Below, one piece after another: positions 36,284 through 45,279 of a stretch of DNA of 64,000 nt; positions within the stretch are counted from its first letter, which is position 1, and each line of letters begins with the position of its first letter. Where the stretch lies: positions 310,001 to 374,000 of the forward strand of contig NZ_MAYH01000023.1 in NCBI RefSeq assembly GCF_001684975.1, written 5' to 3'. The stretch is from Chryseobacterium artocarpi (lineage in GTDB: Bacteria; Bacteroidota; Bacteroidia; Flavobacteriales; Weeksellaceae). Under the pieces are notes generated by a model. That model searched no databases, had not been told where the DNA came from, and worked only from the letters and a program-made list of their open reading frames with translations. The translations under genes and the position numbers were made by a program.

Positions 36284-36393
36284 ATTGCCACGAATGCACG
36301 AATTATTTTATACTATTTGCTTATTTAATTATAAAAAACTCATAGTAAGATATAGGTTTTAAGGATTAAAAACTATAGTGTATTCGTGGCAAT
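36284..36393. repeat. Intergenic inverted repeat, CCACGAATGCACGAAT family, best copy
   Basis: ATTGCCACGAATGCAC (36284-36299) pairs with GTGTATTCGTGGCAAT (36378-36393). The interior (ATTATTTTATA, ATAAAAAACTCATAGTAA, GTTTTAAGGAT) is nearly identical to the copy at 43116. It fills the whole space between two convergent stop codons and could act as a bidirectional terminator. Confidence 0.8.
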
Positions 36394-36400
36394 ATTTTAA

Positions 36401-37585
36401 TTAAGCCTTATTCACTTTATTACAGAAAAGAATATGGGCAATGAGAGCCAAGACTCCAAATAAAGTTCCTACAAAACAAACGCCTGTCCATTGTGCCTTT
36501 TGCCATGCTATAGAAGCAAGCCAGGTTCCCAGTGACCCCCCGATAAAATAGGAAACCATATAAACCGTATTGAGCCTGTTCACCGCATTGGATTTAATCA
36601 TAAAATAATTCGTCTGGTTCATGATGTGACTGGATTGCACACCCAAATCCACAAGGATTACCCCTATAATTAATCCCCAATATGTTTCTCCTGCAAAATA
36701 AGTAAAGCCCCAGCTTCCTATCAGAATCAGTAAGGAATATAAAATAATCCTATTGATATCCAGATATTTCTGTAAATTTCCAACTTTCGCTGCCGCTAAT
36801 GCTCCTACTGCTCCTGCCAATCCAAAACTTCCCACAACGGATGATCCTGCATTAAAAGGAGGCTTCTCCATATGAAAAACCAACGTGGTAAATAAAGCAC
36901 ACATAGAACCGAATGCCATAGCACCACGGAACGAAGCAAGCTGAAGAATCGGCTGGGTTTTCGCAAGGAGAGCAACGGAATTCATTAATTCTTTATATGA
37001 ACCTTTAAAATTCGGGTGAAGTTCCGGCAGTATTTTGTAAACGGCTAGCCAAACCAAAATCATCAATCCAGCTGCAATTCCGAACATGGCACGCCACCCC
37101 CAGACTTCTCCTACAATGCCACCTATAAATCTCGAAAGAAGAATTCCTAAAAGTAATCCGGACATTACCAGCCCGATGTTGGCAGATTTTTCTTTATCGG
37201 ATGATAGTTCGGCTGCAATGGGAACAAACAATTGTGGAATAACCGATGTTGCACCAATCAATAAACTTGCGGCATATAACATCCACAATTGATTGGCAAA
37301 AGTCATCCATAATAAAGCTCCAAATACGAGGAAAAGATCTGTAAGAATCAGCTTTTTACGATAAAATTTATCTCCAAGCGGTACAATCAATAGTAATCCT
37401 AAGGCATAACCAATTTGGGTAAGTACTGAAATTCTGGAGGCTGCAGATTCAGAAACATTCAGATCTTCTGAGATAAGGGCCAGCAAAGGCTGATTATAAT
37501 AATTATTTGCTACAACCAGTCCTGAAATAATGGACATTAACCAAATCACCGTTCGTGAAATTCCGTTGGTAGAGTTCTCCTGCAT
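36401..37585 (-). CDS. MFS transporter
   Basis: 394 residues with about twelve membrane segments. NNYYNQPLLALISEDLNVSESAASRISVLTQIGYALGLLLIVPLGDK is typical of the YybF/YbcL-type exporter group of the major facilitator family. It is an inner-membrane transporter probably for small hydrophobic compounds or metabolites. It is transcribed towards the HxlR gene and away from the MBL hydrolase gene, and seems to be a single-gene unit. Confidence 0.87.
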   Translation of the reverse strand: MQENSTNGISRTVIWLMSIISGLVVANNYYNQPLLALISEDLNVSESAASRISVLTQIGYALGLLLIVPLGDKFYRKKLILTDLFLVFGALLWMTFANQLWMLYAASLLIGATSVIPQLFVPIAAELSSDKEKSANIGLVMSGLLLGILLSRFIGGIVGEVWGWRAMFGIAAGLMILVWLAVYKILPELHPNFKGSYKELMNSVALLAKTQPILQLASFRGAMAFGSMCALFTTLVFHMEKPPFNAGSSVVGSFGLAGAVGALAAAKVGNLQKYLDINRIILYSLLILIGSWGFTYFAGETYWGLIIGVILVDLGVQSSHIMNQTNYFMIKSNAVNRLNTVYMVSYFIGGSLGTWLASIAWQKAQWTGVCFVGTLFGVLALIAHILFCNKVNKA

Positions 37586-37654
37586 GTTATTTTTTATTGA
37601 TTGAAATGATGATATACAATAATTGAATATGTGTAAAATATATCATTTTAAAGG

Positions 37655-37715
37655 TCTCAAAGGTAATCATTTTCATAAAATATTTAAGATCTGATCATTG
37701 ATTTAACCTTTGAGA
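37655..37715. repeat. Inverted repeat between MFS and MBL genes
   Basis: TCTCAAAGGT (37655-37664) and ACCTTTGAGA (37706-37715), ten exact pairs, with partly matching ATCA/TGAT inside. It lies between divergent genes, about 70 bases before the MFS start and 107 before the MBL start; operator or small repeat element. Confidence 0.5.
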
Positions 37716-37821
37716 ATTATAGACGAAAAATTGAATTATTTCTTTATTTAATCGTTTTTACCGATGATTTATATTGATAAAAAACCTTTCAGATTTTAGA
37801 AATAATCAGGAAATTTGCAAC

Positions 37822-38553
37822 ATGAAAATCATTCCACTTAAAGAAGGAAATTTCTCTGCAAGTAAAACCAAAGACTTTACACTTTTAACAGAGGAAAACT
37901 TTGATACCACTCCCGGGATAAAAATGTCTGTGCAGCCTTTTCTTATCATTACGGAAAATGATTATATCCTTTTAGATGCAGGAATTAATTGGAAAAATGA
38001 AAATGGAAAGTCTGTAGTTTCTGAAATTCTGGAAAAAGAAAATATCAATCATACGCAGATTACCAAAGTGCTTCTCTCCCATCTTCACAAAGACCATATT
38101 GAAGGTGCTATAACATTAAAAGAGAATGGTTTTGAAGCTACTTTTCCTAATGCAGAAATCTACATCCAAAAACGTGAATTTGATTTTGCTATGGAAAATA
38201 AAGGTAATCCATCCTTTGATTTTGAGATTTTAGAAAAAATGATTCAATTACCTAATATTGTCTGGATGAATGATGATCAAGGGCAGATCAATGGTGAAAT
38301 TTCTTACGAAGTGGTTGGCGGGCATACTCCATTTATGCAGGTATTCTGGATCAAAGAAAACGAAGAAACAGCTTTTTATGGTGCTGATGATCTTCCGCAG
38401 GCATCTTACTTAAAGTATCATTTGGCCTACAAAAGCGATTTTGACGGTAGAAAAGCAATGGAACTGAGACTTAAATGGGAAAAAGAAGCAAGAGAAAATA
38501 ACTGGAAGATTCTCCTTTATCATGATCTTGAAAAAGCAGTGATAGAAGCATAA
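37822..38553 (+). CDS. MBL-fold metallo-hydrolase
   Basis: About 243 residues from the ATG at 37822 (MKIIPLKEGNFSASKTKDFT); an upstream ATG at 37774 would add 16 residues without family character. The metal site motif HLHKDHIEGA is typical (HxHxDH), VVGGHTPFMQ gives a further His and GADDLPQ the bridging Asp. It resembles the AHL-lactonase-like and general hydrolase branch; no signal peptide. Convergent with the small LuxR-type gene, eight bases away. Confidence 0.87.
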   Translation: MKIIPLKEGNFSASKTKDFTLLTEENFDTTPGIKMSVQPFLIITENDYILLDAGINWKNENGKSVVSEILEKENINHTQITKVLLSHLHKDHIEGAITLKENGFEATFPNAEIYIQKREFDFAMENKGNPSFDFEILEKMIQLPNIVWMNDDQGQINGEISYEVVGGHTPFMQVFWIKENEETAFYGADDLPQASYLKYHLAYKSDFDGRKAMELRLKWEKEARENNWKILLYHDLEKAVIEA

Positions 38554-38560
38554 AAATGGT

Positions 38561-38902
38561 TTAAAATTCATTAAACCATTTATAAATATCTAATTCAGAG
38601 GGAATATTAAGCTTCTTTCTGATCCTGTTTTTCCTATTTTGTATTGCTTTTGGTGTAACGAAAATGCAGGTCGCAATTTCTTTTGTTGTCATATTGAGCT
38701 TAAGGTAAATACAAAAAATCAGCTCAGAGTTTTTTAAGGCTGGCTGTATAGAAGATAACTTTCCGAAAAAATGCGGATACACCAGTCTGAACTTATTCAG
38801 CAGACGGGGAGAATTTGCTTTGGCTAATGCCATGATTTCATCTTGTACAAGAATCTTTTGATTCAAATCCTCTAAGCTGGATTCAAGGTTTTTGTTTTTC
38901 AT
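38561..38902 (-). CDS. Small LuxR-type helix-turn-helix protein
   Basis: 113 residues. A helical N-terminus (about 1-55) is followed by a GerE/LuxR-type helix-turn-helix: FCIYLKLNMTTKEIATCIFVTPKAIQNRKNRIRKKLNIP (about 67-105). It looks like the C-terminal part of the flavobacterial TPR-LuxR regulators without the repeat domain. It may be a genuine stand-alone regulator or a shortened remnant; no frame continues upstream to show the missing part. Confidence 0.75.
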   Translation of the reverse strand: MKNKNLESSLEDLNQKILVQDEIMALAKANSPRLLNKFRLVYPHFFGKLSSIQPALKNSELIFCIYLKLNMTTKEIATCIFVTPKAIQNRKNRIRKKLNIPSELDIYKWFNEF

Positions 38903-39292
38903 AATACTTTCTCATCTCTACTAATTTCCAATAGACATCCTTTGTCCATGGGCGCAAAATCTTTTTTTATCAATAGTGTTTTAATATCAGGGATATGAAA
39001 CGGCTTTACTTATGCAGGAGTTTCATCAGCATTTCTTAAAACAATTGACATAAGGTTTGTATTTATCGAATAATTAGGTTGAAATATTCACACATTGGAA
39101 TTTTAATTCATTTTTATATGGGGCAAAGAAAGAAAAAATGATTAAAATTTTATCATAATAGCGTACCACATACATACCACGTTCCATTTTTAAGTGAAAT
39201 ATCATAACTGCTTTTATCAGCCTGTTTGCAATTGTTTTGCTTTCCCTTTTTGATACGGTTGTAAATGTAACCAGTTTTACAGTTTACTTTTT
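38903..39292. other. Gap with no recognised gene
   Basis: About 390 bases, AT-rich. I see no supported reading frame, hairpin terminator or repeat family copy. An FNR-type palindrome TGAT-CGAG-ATCA begins just after it (39294-39305), at the head of the broken Crp gene. Confidence 0.5.
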
Positions 39293-39836
39293 ATGATCGA
39301 GATCAATACTTTGAAACCTTTCTGAAATAATGTGGTATATGAATGGTACCAAATACCTATGCATTATTATCAGATAGGAAAAGGAAAGATCAAGCTGAAT
39401 AATTATATTGAAGATGGAAAAGAATTTATTCAGAATATATTTTCAAATGGTCACAGTTTCGGAGAATCTCTTTTTATTTGTAGAACACCCCCTGGTTGCT
39501 ATTCTGTTTTCAGAATGCCAAAATCCAGTTTTTTAAATTTAATACAGACTAATCCGGAGATTTCGCTCAGCATTTATCAATGTCTGGCAGAGAGAATGTA
39601 TCATAAGTATATTATGTTCTATAATCTGTCTTTTCAAAATCAGGGTTCTAAGCTAAAACTCCTGTTGGACTATATGAAAAGCTATTATGAAGACAAAACG
39701 CCATACTTTTTTCTCCTCTTACAAGGCAGCAATTGGCATCCTTAACCGGGCTTTGCGTAGAAACAGTAATCAGAACCATAAAACAAATGAAAAAGATCAG
39801 ATTGTGAAAATTGAGAAAAAGAAGATTTACTATTAA
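39293..39836 (+). pseudogene. Frameshifted Crp/Fnr regulator gene
   Basis: The central part reads well from 39332: HYYQIGKGKIKLNNYIEDGK, then FIQNIFSNGHSFGESL and NPEISLSIYQCLAER, typical of a flavobacterial Crp/Fnr protein. Around 39718 the frame must shift to read LTRQQLASLTGLCVETVIRT (the helix-turn-helix), and near 39795 it must shift again to read DQIVKIEKKKIYY to the stop at 39834-39836. Upstream, LKPSEIMWY-like fragments occur in other frames, with an in-frame stop just before 39332. Three or more frameshifts make this a decayed gene. The surviving open piece (39332-39745) should not be annotated as functional. Confidence 0.8.
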
Positions 39837-39878
39837 TATCGAATCTCTTTTAAACTAAAAACTTCCAGATTGTAATAC

Positions 39879-40505
39879 CTACTGATCAAGCTGTCTTTGA
39901 AATTCCTCCACATATTTTGCAAGGTGAATACCGTCTGCAAGCCCATGATGAGCTTCAATAGAAACTGGAAGGAACTTTTTACCATCACAGATACTGAACC
40001 TTCCGAAAGCAATTTTCGGGATAGATTCGCCTGTATTAAAATTTGTAGGATGAAGAATCGCACTGAATGAGTTCCATGGAATTGTAGTATGTCTTACATG
40101 ATCTTTACCAAGCCTTTCGTTACTTAATCTAAGCCCTGTAGAATTATGAACTCCTTTGATTTCTTCCTGTAATTCTGCATTGAAGGTTTCAAAATCTTCT
40201 GAGAAATGAGTAAATGAAAAACCAAAAGTACCATCGGGTCTTCCAATTGTACTTCCGGCATGAACTGTATCAAACTGAACTACCTTCCCATCATCAATTC
40301 TAAGCTTTAGTTCATCTACTGTATTAATGGCAACCATAGATTTATGAAAGTAATAGGCAAAAAAAGAATATCCGTTTTCCTTAGCTTTGTCATAGGCTAT
40401 TGTACAATCCACTTCTGTTGTAAAACCAAAATAAGGACTTTCCATACCGGAGAAAAACTCAAAATGTTCCTTTCTGTTCCAGCTTTCAATATCTACAATC
40501 TTCAT
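39879..40505 (-). CDS. Chloramphenicol acetyltransferase-like (type A CAT family) acetyltransferase
   Basis: 208 residues, the normal CAT length. The catalytic motif appears as EAHHGLADGIHLAKYVEEFQ near residues 185-204, with the catalytic His and the structural Asp (HHxxxDG). N-terminal WNRKEHFEFFSGMESPYFGFTTEVD is the family start. It acetylates a hydroxyl using acetyl-CoA as a cytoplasmic trimer. Chromosomal CAT-like proteins of flavobacteria are common and may not confer resistance. No mobile element is near it, though the adjacent Crp gene is decayed. Confidence 0.88.
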   Translation of the reverse strand: MKIVDIESWNRKEHFEFFSGMESPYFGFTTEVDCTIAYDKAKENGYSFFAYYFHKSMVAINTVDELKLRIDDGKVVQFDTVHAGSTIGRPDGTFGFSFTHFSEDFETFNAELQEEIKGVHNSTGLRLSNERLGKDHVRHTTIPWNSFSAILHPTNFNTGESIPKIAFGRFSICDGKKFLPVSIEAHHGLADGIHLAKYVEEFQRQLDQ

Positions 40506-40696
40506 TAATCTTTTATTTGGCGCAAATTTCGGGATTTTTTATCAGCTTTTACTATTAAAACGAATATTAAATTTCCATAAATATTACAGTTTTTAATAAA
40601 CAGGAAAGATTGATAAGCATGATTATTGCATGTCATTTTGATAGTTGAAAATTGTAAAACTTCAAAAAATTATGAATCGTGAGAATATTTTTTGAT

Positions 40697-40775
40697 TGCC
40701 GCGGATACACGAATGATTTCATCTTGCTTTTATATTATTATAAGAAGTATTATGTTACAAATAATTCGTTCATCT
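40697..40775. repeat. Eroded copy of the CCACGAATGCACGAAT family
   Basis: Left end GCCGCGGATACACGAAT and right portion ATAATTCGTTCATC match the family ends with several changes. The rest of the 335-base gap 40506-40840 shows no gene. Confidence 0.4.
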
Positions 40776-40840
40776 TATAAATCATTCAGATAAAAATTTT
40801 CACCTCCTTCCCTTTTCTAATTCATCAAATATACATTATT

Positions 40841-41296
40841 ATGGAAATACTAAATTTAAAAGGAAATCACTGGTCTGCAAGAAAAACAGATCAAATTTAT
40901 ATGGTAAGTATTAAAAACAATTCAAGCATTGTGGAGGCTTTAACGGATTTTGTTCAGAGTCAGAATATTCAGGCTGGAGAAGTTACCGGAATTGGTGCTG
41001 TAAGTGAAGCCACGCTGCGATTCTTTAATCCTGATACAAAAAAATACATCGACAAAACATTTAAAGAACAAATGGAAGTTACCAATATTTCAGGAAATGT
41101 TTCTATAATTGATGATCAACCAATACTTCACCTGCATATTACTTTAGGCAGAGAAGATTATACAGCGCTTGCAGGACATCTTTTGGATGCTAAAATACGA
41201 GGTGCCGGAGAATTTATTTTGTACCCTTTACATACAAAAGCTGTTAAAACCAAGAATGAAGAAATAGGAATTAATCTCTATGATTTTGAAAAATAA
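40841..41296 (+). CDS. PPC-domain (DUF296) protein
   Basis: 151 residues covering one PPC domain: GEVTGIGAVSEATLRFF (about 46-62) and LHLHITLGREDYTALAGHLLDAKIRGAGEF (about 89-118) are the family motifs. Bacterial members form trimers and often bind small ligands or DNA; function is poorly known. It is followed 48 bases later by a Crp/Fnr gene on the same strand. Confidence 0.87.
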   Translation: MEILNLKGNHWSARKTDQIYMVSIKNNSSIVEALTDFVQSQNIQAGEVTGIGAVSEATLRFFNPDTKKYIDKTFKEQMEVTNISGNVSIIDDQPILHLHITLGREDYTALAGHLLDAKIRGAGEFILYPLHTKAVKTKNEEIGINLYDFEK

Positions 41297-41344
41297 GATT
41301 CTCATTGGTATTGAAAGTCTTATTTTTGAGGAAATATTTATCAA

Positions 41345-41929
41345 ATGTTTGACGTCCTGCTTTCCCATATTCAGAATAAAGTTGATATAACTGAACACCA
41401 GAAAAATCAGATCCCTTCTTTTTTTACTTTAAAAAAACTTAAAAAGAAACAATATCTCTTGCAGGAAGGTGATGTCTGTAAATGTCTTTCATTTGTAAGT
41501 AAAGGCTTATTGAAATCTTATTTTCCGGATGAAAAAGGTAATGAACATATCAACATGTTTGCTTTTGAAGGTTGGTGGATCTCAGATTTCAATAGTTTTA
41601 TTCATCAGGAAAAAGCAGTTTTAAATATCGATGCAATAGAAAATACGGAAGTATTAATAATCACCCTCGAAAATTATGAAAAAATGCTCCTGGAAATCCC
41701 TATAATGGACCGTTATTTCAGAATCTTATATCAAAATAGCCTGGTAACAAAAGATTACAGACTCATTGTTTCAAACAGCTATACAGCTGAAGAGAAATAC
41801 ATGCAGCTTGTACAGAAGAATCCTGAAATGATCAAACGTGTTCCTCATAATTTAATCGCATCATATCTTGGACTTGCCCCGGAAACCATAAGCCGCATCC
41901 GTAAAAAGAATTCATTGAAAAATACTTGA
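41345..41929 (+). CDS. Crp/Fnr family transcriptional regulator
   Basis: 194 residues: sensor beta-roll (about 20-120) and C-terminal helix-turn-helix SYLGLAPETISRIRKKN. A -7-like TATTTTTG lies at 41321-41328, 16 bases ahead of the start. Its stop codon overlaps a perfect FNR-type palindrome (41926-41939), and a second such site follows, both ahead of the SDR gene at 42011; thus this protein, or another Crp/Fnr member, probably controls that gene. No cluster-binding cysteines are seen. Confidence 0.87.
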   Translation: MFDVLLSHIQNKVDITEHQKNQIPSFFTLKKLKKKQYLLQEGDVCKCLSFVSKGLLKSYFPDEKGNEHINMFAFEGWWISDFNSFIHQEKAVLNIDAIENTEVLIITLENYEKMLLEIPIMDRYFRILYQNSLVTKDYRLIVSNSYTAEEKYMQLVQKNPEMIKRVPHNLIASYLGLAPETISRIRKKNSLKNT

Positions 41930-41961
41930 TCCAGATCAATTCAAATGCGTGATCCATATCA
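41926..41961. promoter_or_regulatory. Two FNR/Crp-type binding sites ahead of the SDR gene
   Basis: TTGAT-CCAG-ATCAA (41926-41939) is a perfect match to the FNR-type consensus TTGATnnnnATCAA. TGAT-CCAT-ATCA (41950-41961) is a second. Their centres are 23 bases apart, about two helical turns, and lie about 65 and 42 bases before the transcription start projected from the -7 element at 41985. Confidence 0.65.
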
Positions 41962-41984
41962 AGAGTTCAGGCAATAATCATCCA

Positions 41985-41992
41985 TAATTTTG
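41985..41992 (+). promoter_or_regulatory. -7 element of the SDR gene
   Basis: TAATTTTG matches TAnnTTTG. No TTTG is seen about 19 bases upstream; activator sites are there instead. Confidence 0.5.
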
Positions 41993-42010
41993 CTAAAGAA
42001 TTTTACAATT

Positions 42011-43087
42011 ATGGAAAACACAGAAAATATTGCACTGGTAGTAGGTGCTACCGGAATTACAGGAAGCAATCTTGCAGAAGAGCTTATTGCACAAGATTTT
42101 AAAACCTACGGATTATCAAGAACTCCTAATGATAACATCATTGGTTTACATACTGTTAAAGCTGATTTACTGGACTTACAGAACCTGACAAAAGCGTTAT
42201 CGGAAGTATCTCCTACCCACGTTTACTTTACAACCTGGATGCGAAATGATACAGAAGAGGAAAACATTCGTGTAAACAGTCTGTTAGTAAAAAATCTTTT
42301 GGATGTTTTATCGCCTAAAAAATCGGTTAAGCACGTTACATTAGTTACAGGATTAAAGCATTATCTCGGACCTTTTGAAGCTTATGCTAAAGAAGGAGTA
42401 TTACCGATCACACCCGTAAGAGAAGAACATCCGAGGCTTCCTCTTCCCAATTTTTATTATGCGCAGGAGGATGAAGTATATAAGGCTTCTGAAAGAGACG
42501 GCTTTACATGGAGTATTCACAGACCACACACTGTAATAGGATACGCTGTCGGTAATCTTATGAATATAGCTGTTACATTAGGCGTATATGCCAGTATATG
42601 CAAAGAAGCAGGAAAACCTTTCATATACCCTGGTTCAGAAGCGCAATGGAATGGTATTTCAGATGTTACAGATGCTGGAATACTGGCAAAACAATTAGTT
42701 TGGGCTTCCACTACTGAATCAGCAAAAAATCAAGCATTTAACATCACAAATGGAGATGTTTTCCGTTGGAAATGGCTTTGGGAAAGACTCGCTAATTGGT
42801 TTGAAATACAAGCAGAAGGCTATAATGGTTCCATAAGACCTTTAGAAAAAGAAATGGAAAACACTCAGGAAATATGGACAGAGATTGCTAAAAAATATAA
42901 TTTAAAAGAGAAAAATGTAAACCGCTTATCTTCGGCTTGGCATACTGACCTGGATCTCGGCAGACCGCTTGAAGTAATGTGTGATATGTCGAAAAGCAGA
43001 AAACTAGGATTTAAAGCTTATAAAAGTACCGAAGACTCTTTTATAGAAGTATTTGAAAGATTAAGGTCTGAAAATATAATTCCCTAA
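42011..43087 (+). CDS. SDR family protein of the PRISE (progesterone 5-beta-reductase/iridoid synthase-like) group
   Basis: 358 residues from the ATG at 42011 (MENTENIALVVGATGITGSN); the TTG at 41990 overlaps the -7 element and is unlikely. The NAD(P)-binding motif GATGITGSNLAEEL lies at about 12-25. The PRISE-type motif FYYAQEDEVYK (about 149-159) replaces the usual YxxxK. This group reduces activated C=C bonds of enones. Regulation by Crp/Fnr is suggested by two sites upstream. It ends before a repeat element. Confidence 0.87.
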   Translation: MENTENIALVVGATGITGSNLAEELIAQDFKTYGLSRTPNDNIIGLHTVKADLLDLQNLTKALSEVSPTHVYFTTWMRNDTEEENIRVNSLLVKNLLDVLSPKKSVKHVTLVTGLKHYLGPFEAYAKEGVLPITPVREEHPRLPLPNFYYAQEDEVYKASERDGFTWSIHRPHTVIGYAVGNLMNIAVTLGVYASICKEAGKPFIYPGSEAQWNGISDVTDAGILAKQLVWASTTESAKNQAFNITNGDVFRWKWLWERLANWFEIQAEGYNGSIRPLEKEMENTQEIWTEIAKKYNLKEKNVNRLSSAWHTDLDLGRPLEVMCDMSKSRKLGFKAYKSTEDSFIEVFERLRSENIIP

Positions 43088-43115
43088 TCTATTCTCTTTC
43101 ACAAAACTTTTTTAT

Positions 43116-43231
43116 CGCCACGAATGCACGAATTATTTTATATTATGCGCTTATTTTTTTATAAAAAACTCATAGTAATATATAGTTTTAAGGATGAAAA
43201 ATTAACTTTTAATAATTCGTACATCCGTGGC
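43116..43231. repeat. Intergenic inverted repeat, CCACGAATGCACGAAT family
   Basis: CGCCACGAATGCACGAATTA at the left and TAATTCGTACATCCGTGGCA at the right are inverted. The interior shares long stretches with the copy at 36284. It lies between the convergent SDR and AraC genes. Confidence 0.75.
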
Positions 43232-43255
43232 AAATAAAAACTTTGATTTTTTAGT

Positions 43256-44059
43256 TTATACTTTAGTTGTCGTAACTCCAAATTTCTGTTTGAATGAAAA
43301 ATAGAAATGAGACAAATTTTCAAATCCCAGATCAAGATAAATATCTGATGGACGTTTATCTTTATTTTTAATTAAATAATAAGCTTCCTTTAATCTTCTT
43401 TCTTTAAGCCATTGTTTAGGGGTCATATTAAAGATTTTATTAAAATCCCTTTTAAAACCTGAAAGACTACGACCAGTAAGTCTTGCAAAAGCTTCAATAG
43501 AAACATTAAACATAAAATTCCTGTTCATAAATTCCTTGAGATCAATCTTATGAGGTTCTGAAAAATCAAATAACAGATTCTTAATATCAGAATTACTTTG
43601 AAGAAGAAGTTCTATAGCTTCTTTTACTTTTAAAGCAGCCAGTCTTGGAGGAATATCTTTTGTCCTGTGAGCATAAGGAATAAGTGATGTAAAGTAGGTC
43701 TTAAAAAATTCATCCGGTTCAAAAAATATTTTTTGAGGATCAGGAAATGAATGATTGGTAACAATCTTATTTTCAGTAGAATATTGTCTCAACGTTTCAT
43801 CATCCAAAGTAATGGAAAGGAACTGATACTTTTCATTCTTAGAAGGGTATTTCATTGTTCGTATCAATTGATTTTTTCTGACCAGAACTACTGTATTTTC
43901 TTTGATGACAGTTTTTCCATGTTCATGAAAGGCATGCGTTTCTCCTGACAACTGAAACCCTAAAAAATGATCAGGAATAAATTCTTCATGTCCTTTATAA
44001 GATTCAAAAGCACATGAATATACTAATTTATCAAATATGATCTCAGAGGTTTTTTCCAT
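43256..44059 (-). CDS. AraC family transcriptional regulator
   Basis: 267 residues. The N-terminal half is a sensor of the AraC_N type (HFLGFQLSGETHAFHEHGKT near 27-48 by inspection), and the C-terminal half carries the AraC domain: SIEAFARLTGRSLSGFKRDF, then TPKQWLKERRLKEAYYLI and LGFENLSHFYFSFKQKFGVT. It is the last gene of a run with the GlcG-like and SDR genes (18-base gap to the former) and may regulate them. Confidence 0.88.
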   Translation of the reverse strand: MEKTSEIIFDKLVYSCAFESYKGHEEFIPDHFLGFQLSGETHAFHEHGKTVIKENTVVLVRKNQLIRTMKYPSKNEKYQFLSITLDDETLRQYSTENKIVTNHSFPDPQKIFFEPDEFFKTYFTSLIPYAHRTKDIPPRLAALKVKEAIELLLQSNSDIKNLLFDFSEPHKIDLKEFMNRNFMFNVSIEAFARLTGRSLSGFKRDFNKIFNMTPKQWLKERRLKEAYYLIKNKDKRPSDIYLDLGFENLSHFYFSFKQKFGVTTTKV

Positions 44060-44077
44060 GATACAAATATCTAAAAT

Positions 44078-44479
44078 TTAAGTAATAGCAGAAGCTCCAG
44101 CTGTTGCAATTTCTTTATCCTGCTCAGGAGTCCCCCCCGACGAACCTATTCCTCCAATTACTTTCCCATTTTTATCTTTAATAACAACTCCACCTGCAAT
44201 AGTTAAAAGTCCATCATTGGAGTTTAACATCCCATATGCATGAATCTCATTTAAAGCAATAATACTTCCCATAATATCACTGTCTACCCCAAACATAACA
44301 GCTGTTTTTGCCTTTTTCACAGCAAAATCAATAACTCCATACACGCTGTCTAACCTCGCAAAAGCAACCAGATGCCCGCCGGAATCTATAACGGCAATAC
44401 TTACTGGAATACCCAAAGTTCTTGCTCGTTCTATTGCGGATTGCAATACTTTTTCTGCTAAACCATAATTGATTTCCAT
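44078..44479 (-). CDS. GlcG/HbpS-like (DUF336) protein
   Basis: About 133 residues from the ATG at 44479 (MEINYGLAEKVLQSAIERAR). VSIAVIDSGGHLVAFARLD and VIGGIGSSGGTPEQDKEIA are diagnostic for the GlcG/HbpS fold, some of which bind haem or cobalamin, while others only stabilise partners. It begins four bases after the SDR stop codon; the first ATG at 44506 would make a 23-base overlap and is less likely. Cytoplasmic in appearance; role unknown. Confidence 0.85.
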   Translation of the reverse strand: MEINYGLAEKVLQSAIERARTLGIPVSIAVIDSGGHLVAFARLDSVYGVIDFAVKKAKTAVMFGVDSDIMGSIIALNEIHAYGMLNSNDGLLTIAGGVVIKDKNGKVIGGIGSSGGTPEQDKEIATAGASAIT

Positions 44480-44483
44480 TCTA

Positions 44484-45272
44484 CTAACTTTTTGAAGTCC
44501 AAGCATCTGCCTGAAGTTGTTTTACAAAATCTTCCGTTTCTTTAGGATGTACATTTCTGAAGCTGCTTTCGTCATTCAATGTAACATTCACAATAACCTC
44601 TGCCATAGATTTTGGATCCAACTGATTAGCAAGAGATTCTGAAACTCCATCAAAAGCAGATTCTGGAGTGAAATTTACCTTCGGATCATACCAACGGAAT
44701 ATAGAATCTACTCCTCTATCATTAAAGCCCGTCCCGAATACACCTGGATTACAGGTTGCGATTTTAATGTTGAAGGGTGCCAATTCAGTTCTTAATCCCT
44801 CTGCAATAGACTCCAAAGCGTGCTTTGATGCACAATAAGCAGCTACATAAGGGACAGTCCATAATCCTCCCATTGAAGACGTGAAAACAATCTTTCCGCT
44901 TTTTTTCTCAACAAACTTTTTAATGAATCCCTGAGCAAGCTCCAAAGCCCCGAATACATTTACATCAAACATAGATTTTACTATGTCCAAAGGCTGCTCT
45001 GCAATAGGTCCGCCCTCCATTACCCCTGCATTACTGATCAGAATGTCAATATCATATTTATTTAAAATATAAGCGATATCTCTTGAATCCGTTACATCCA
45101 ATTTATCAACAGTAAGATTTATTTCCTTTTCCTCTGCTTCACGAATTAAATCACTCATCTGAGGGTATACCTGCGTGGTTGCAATTACATGATGTCCTTT
45201 TTTCGCAAGATCAAAAGCGGCAATCTTTCCGAATCCACTTGCTGCTCCAGTAATTAAAATTGTTTTGCTCAT
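44484..45272 (-). CDS. SDR family oxidoreductase
   Basis: 262 residues from the ATG at 45272 (MSKTILITGAASGFGKIAAF). The same frame extends to 45419 but that extension runs through a repeat element and lacks family character. The cofactor motif GAASGFGK is at about 9-16, NAG at about 83-85 and the catalytic YCASK at about 155-159, with Ser in SSMGG upstream. A classical short-chain dehydrogenase, probably using NADP. First of the SDR/GlcG-like/AraC unit; substrate unknown. Confidence 0.9.
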   Translation of the reverse strand: MSKTILITGAASGFGKIAAFDLAKKGHHVIATTQVYPQMSDLIREAEEKEINLTVDKLDVTDSRDIAYILNKYDIDILISNAGVMEGGPIAEQPLDIVKSMFDVNVFGALELAQGFIKKFVEKKSGKIVFTSSMGGLWTVPYVAAYCASKHALESIAEGLRTELAPFNIKIATCNPGVFGTGFNDRGVDSIFRWYDPKVNFTPESAFDGVSESLANQLDPKSMAEVIVNVTLNDESSFRNVHPKETEDFVKQLQADAWTSKS

Positions 45273-45279
45273 TATATTT

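Noticed and set aside
39332..39745. Open frame as an intact small regulator
   Set aside because: Its helix-turn-helix is in other frames and its N-terminal strands are missing, so it is a fragment of a pseudogene.
39879..40505. Acquired antibiotic-resistance gene
   Set aside because: The protein is CAT-like but there is no mobile element and its composition matches its neighbours; resistance cannot be claimed.
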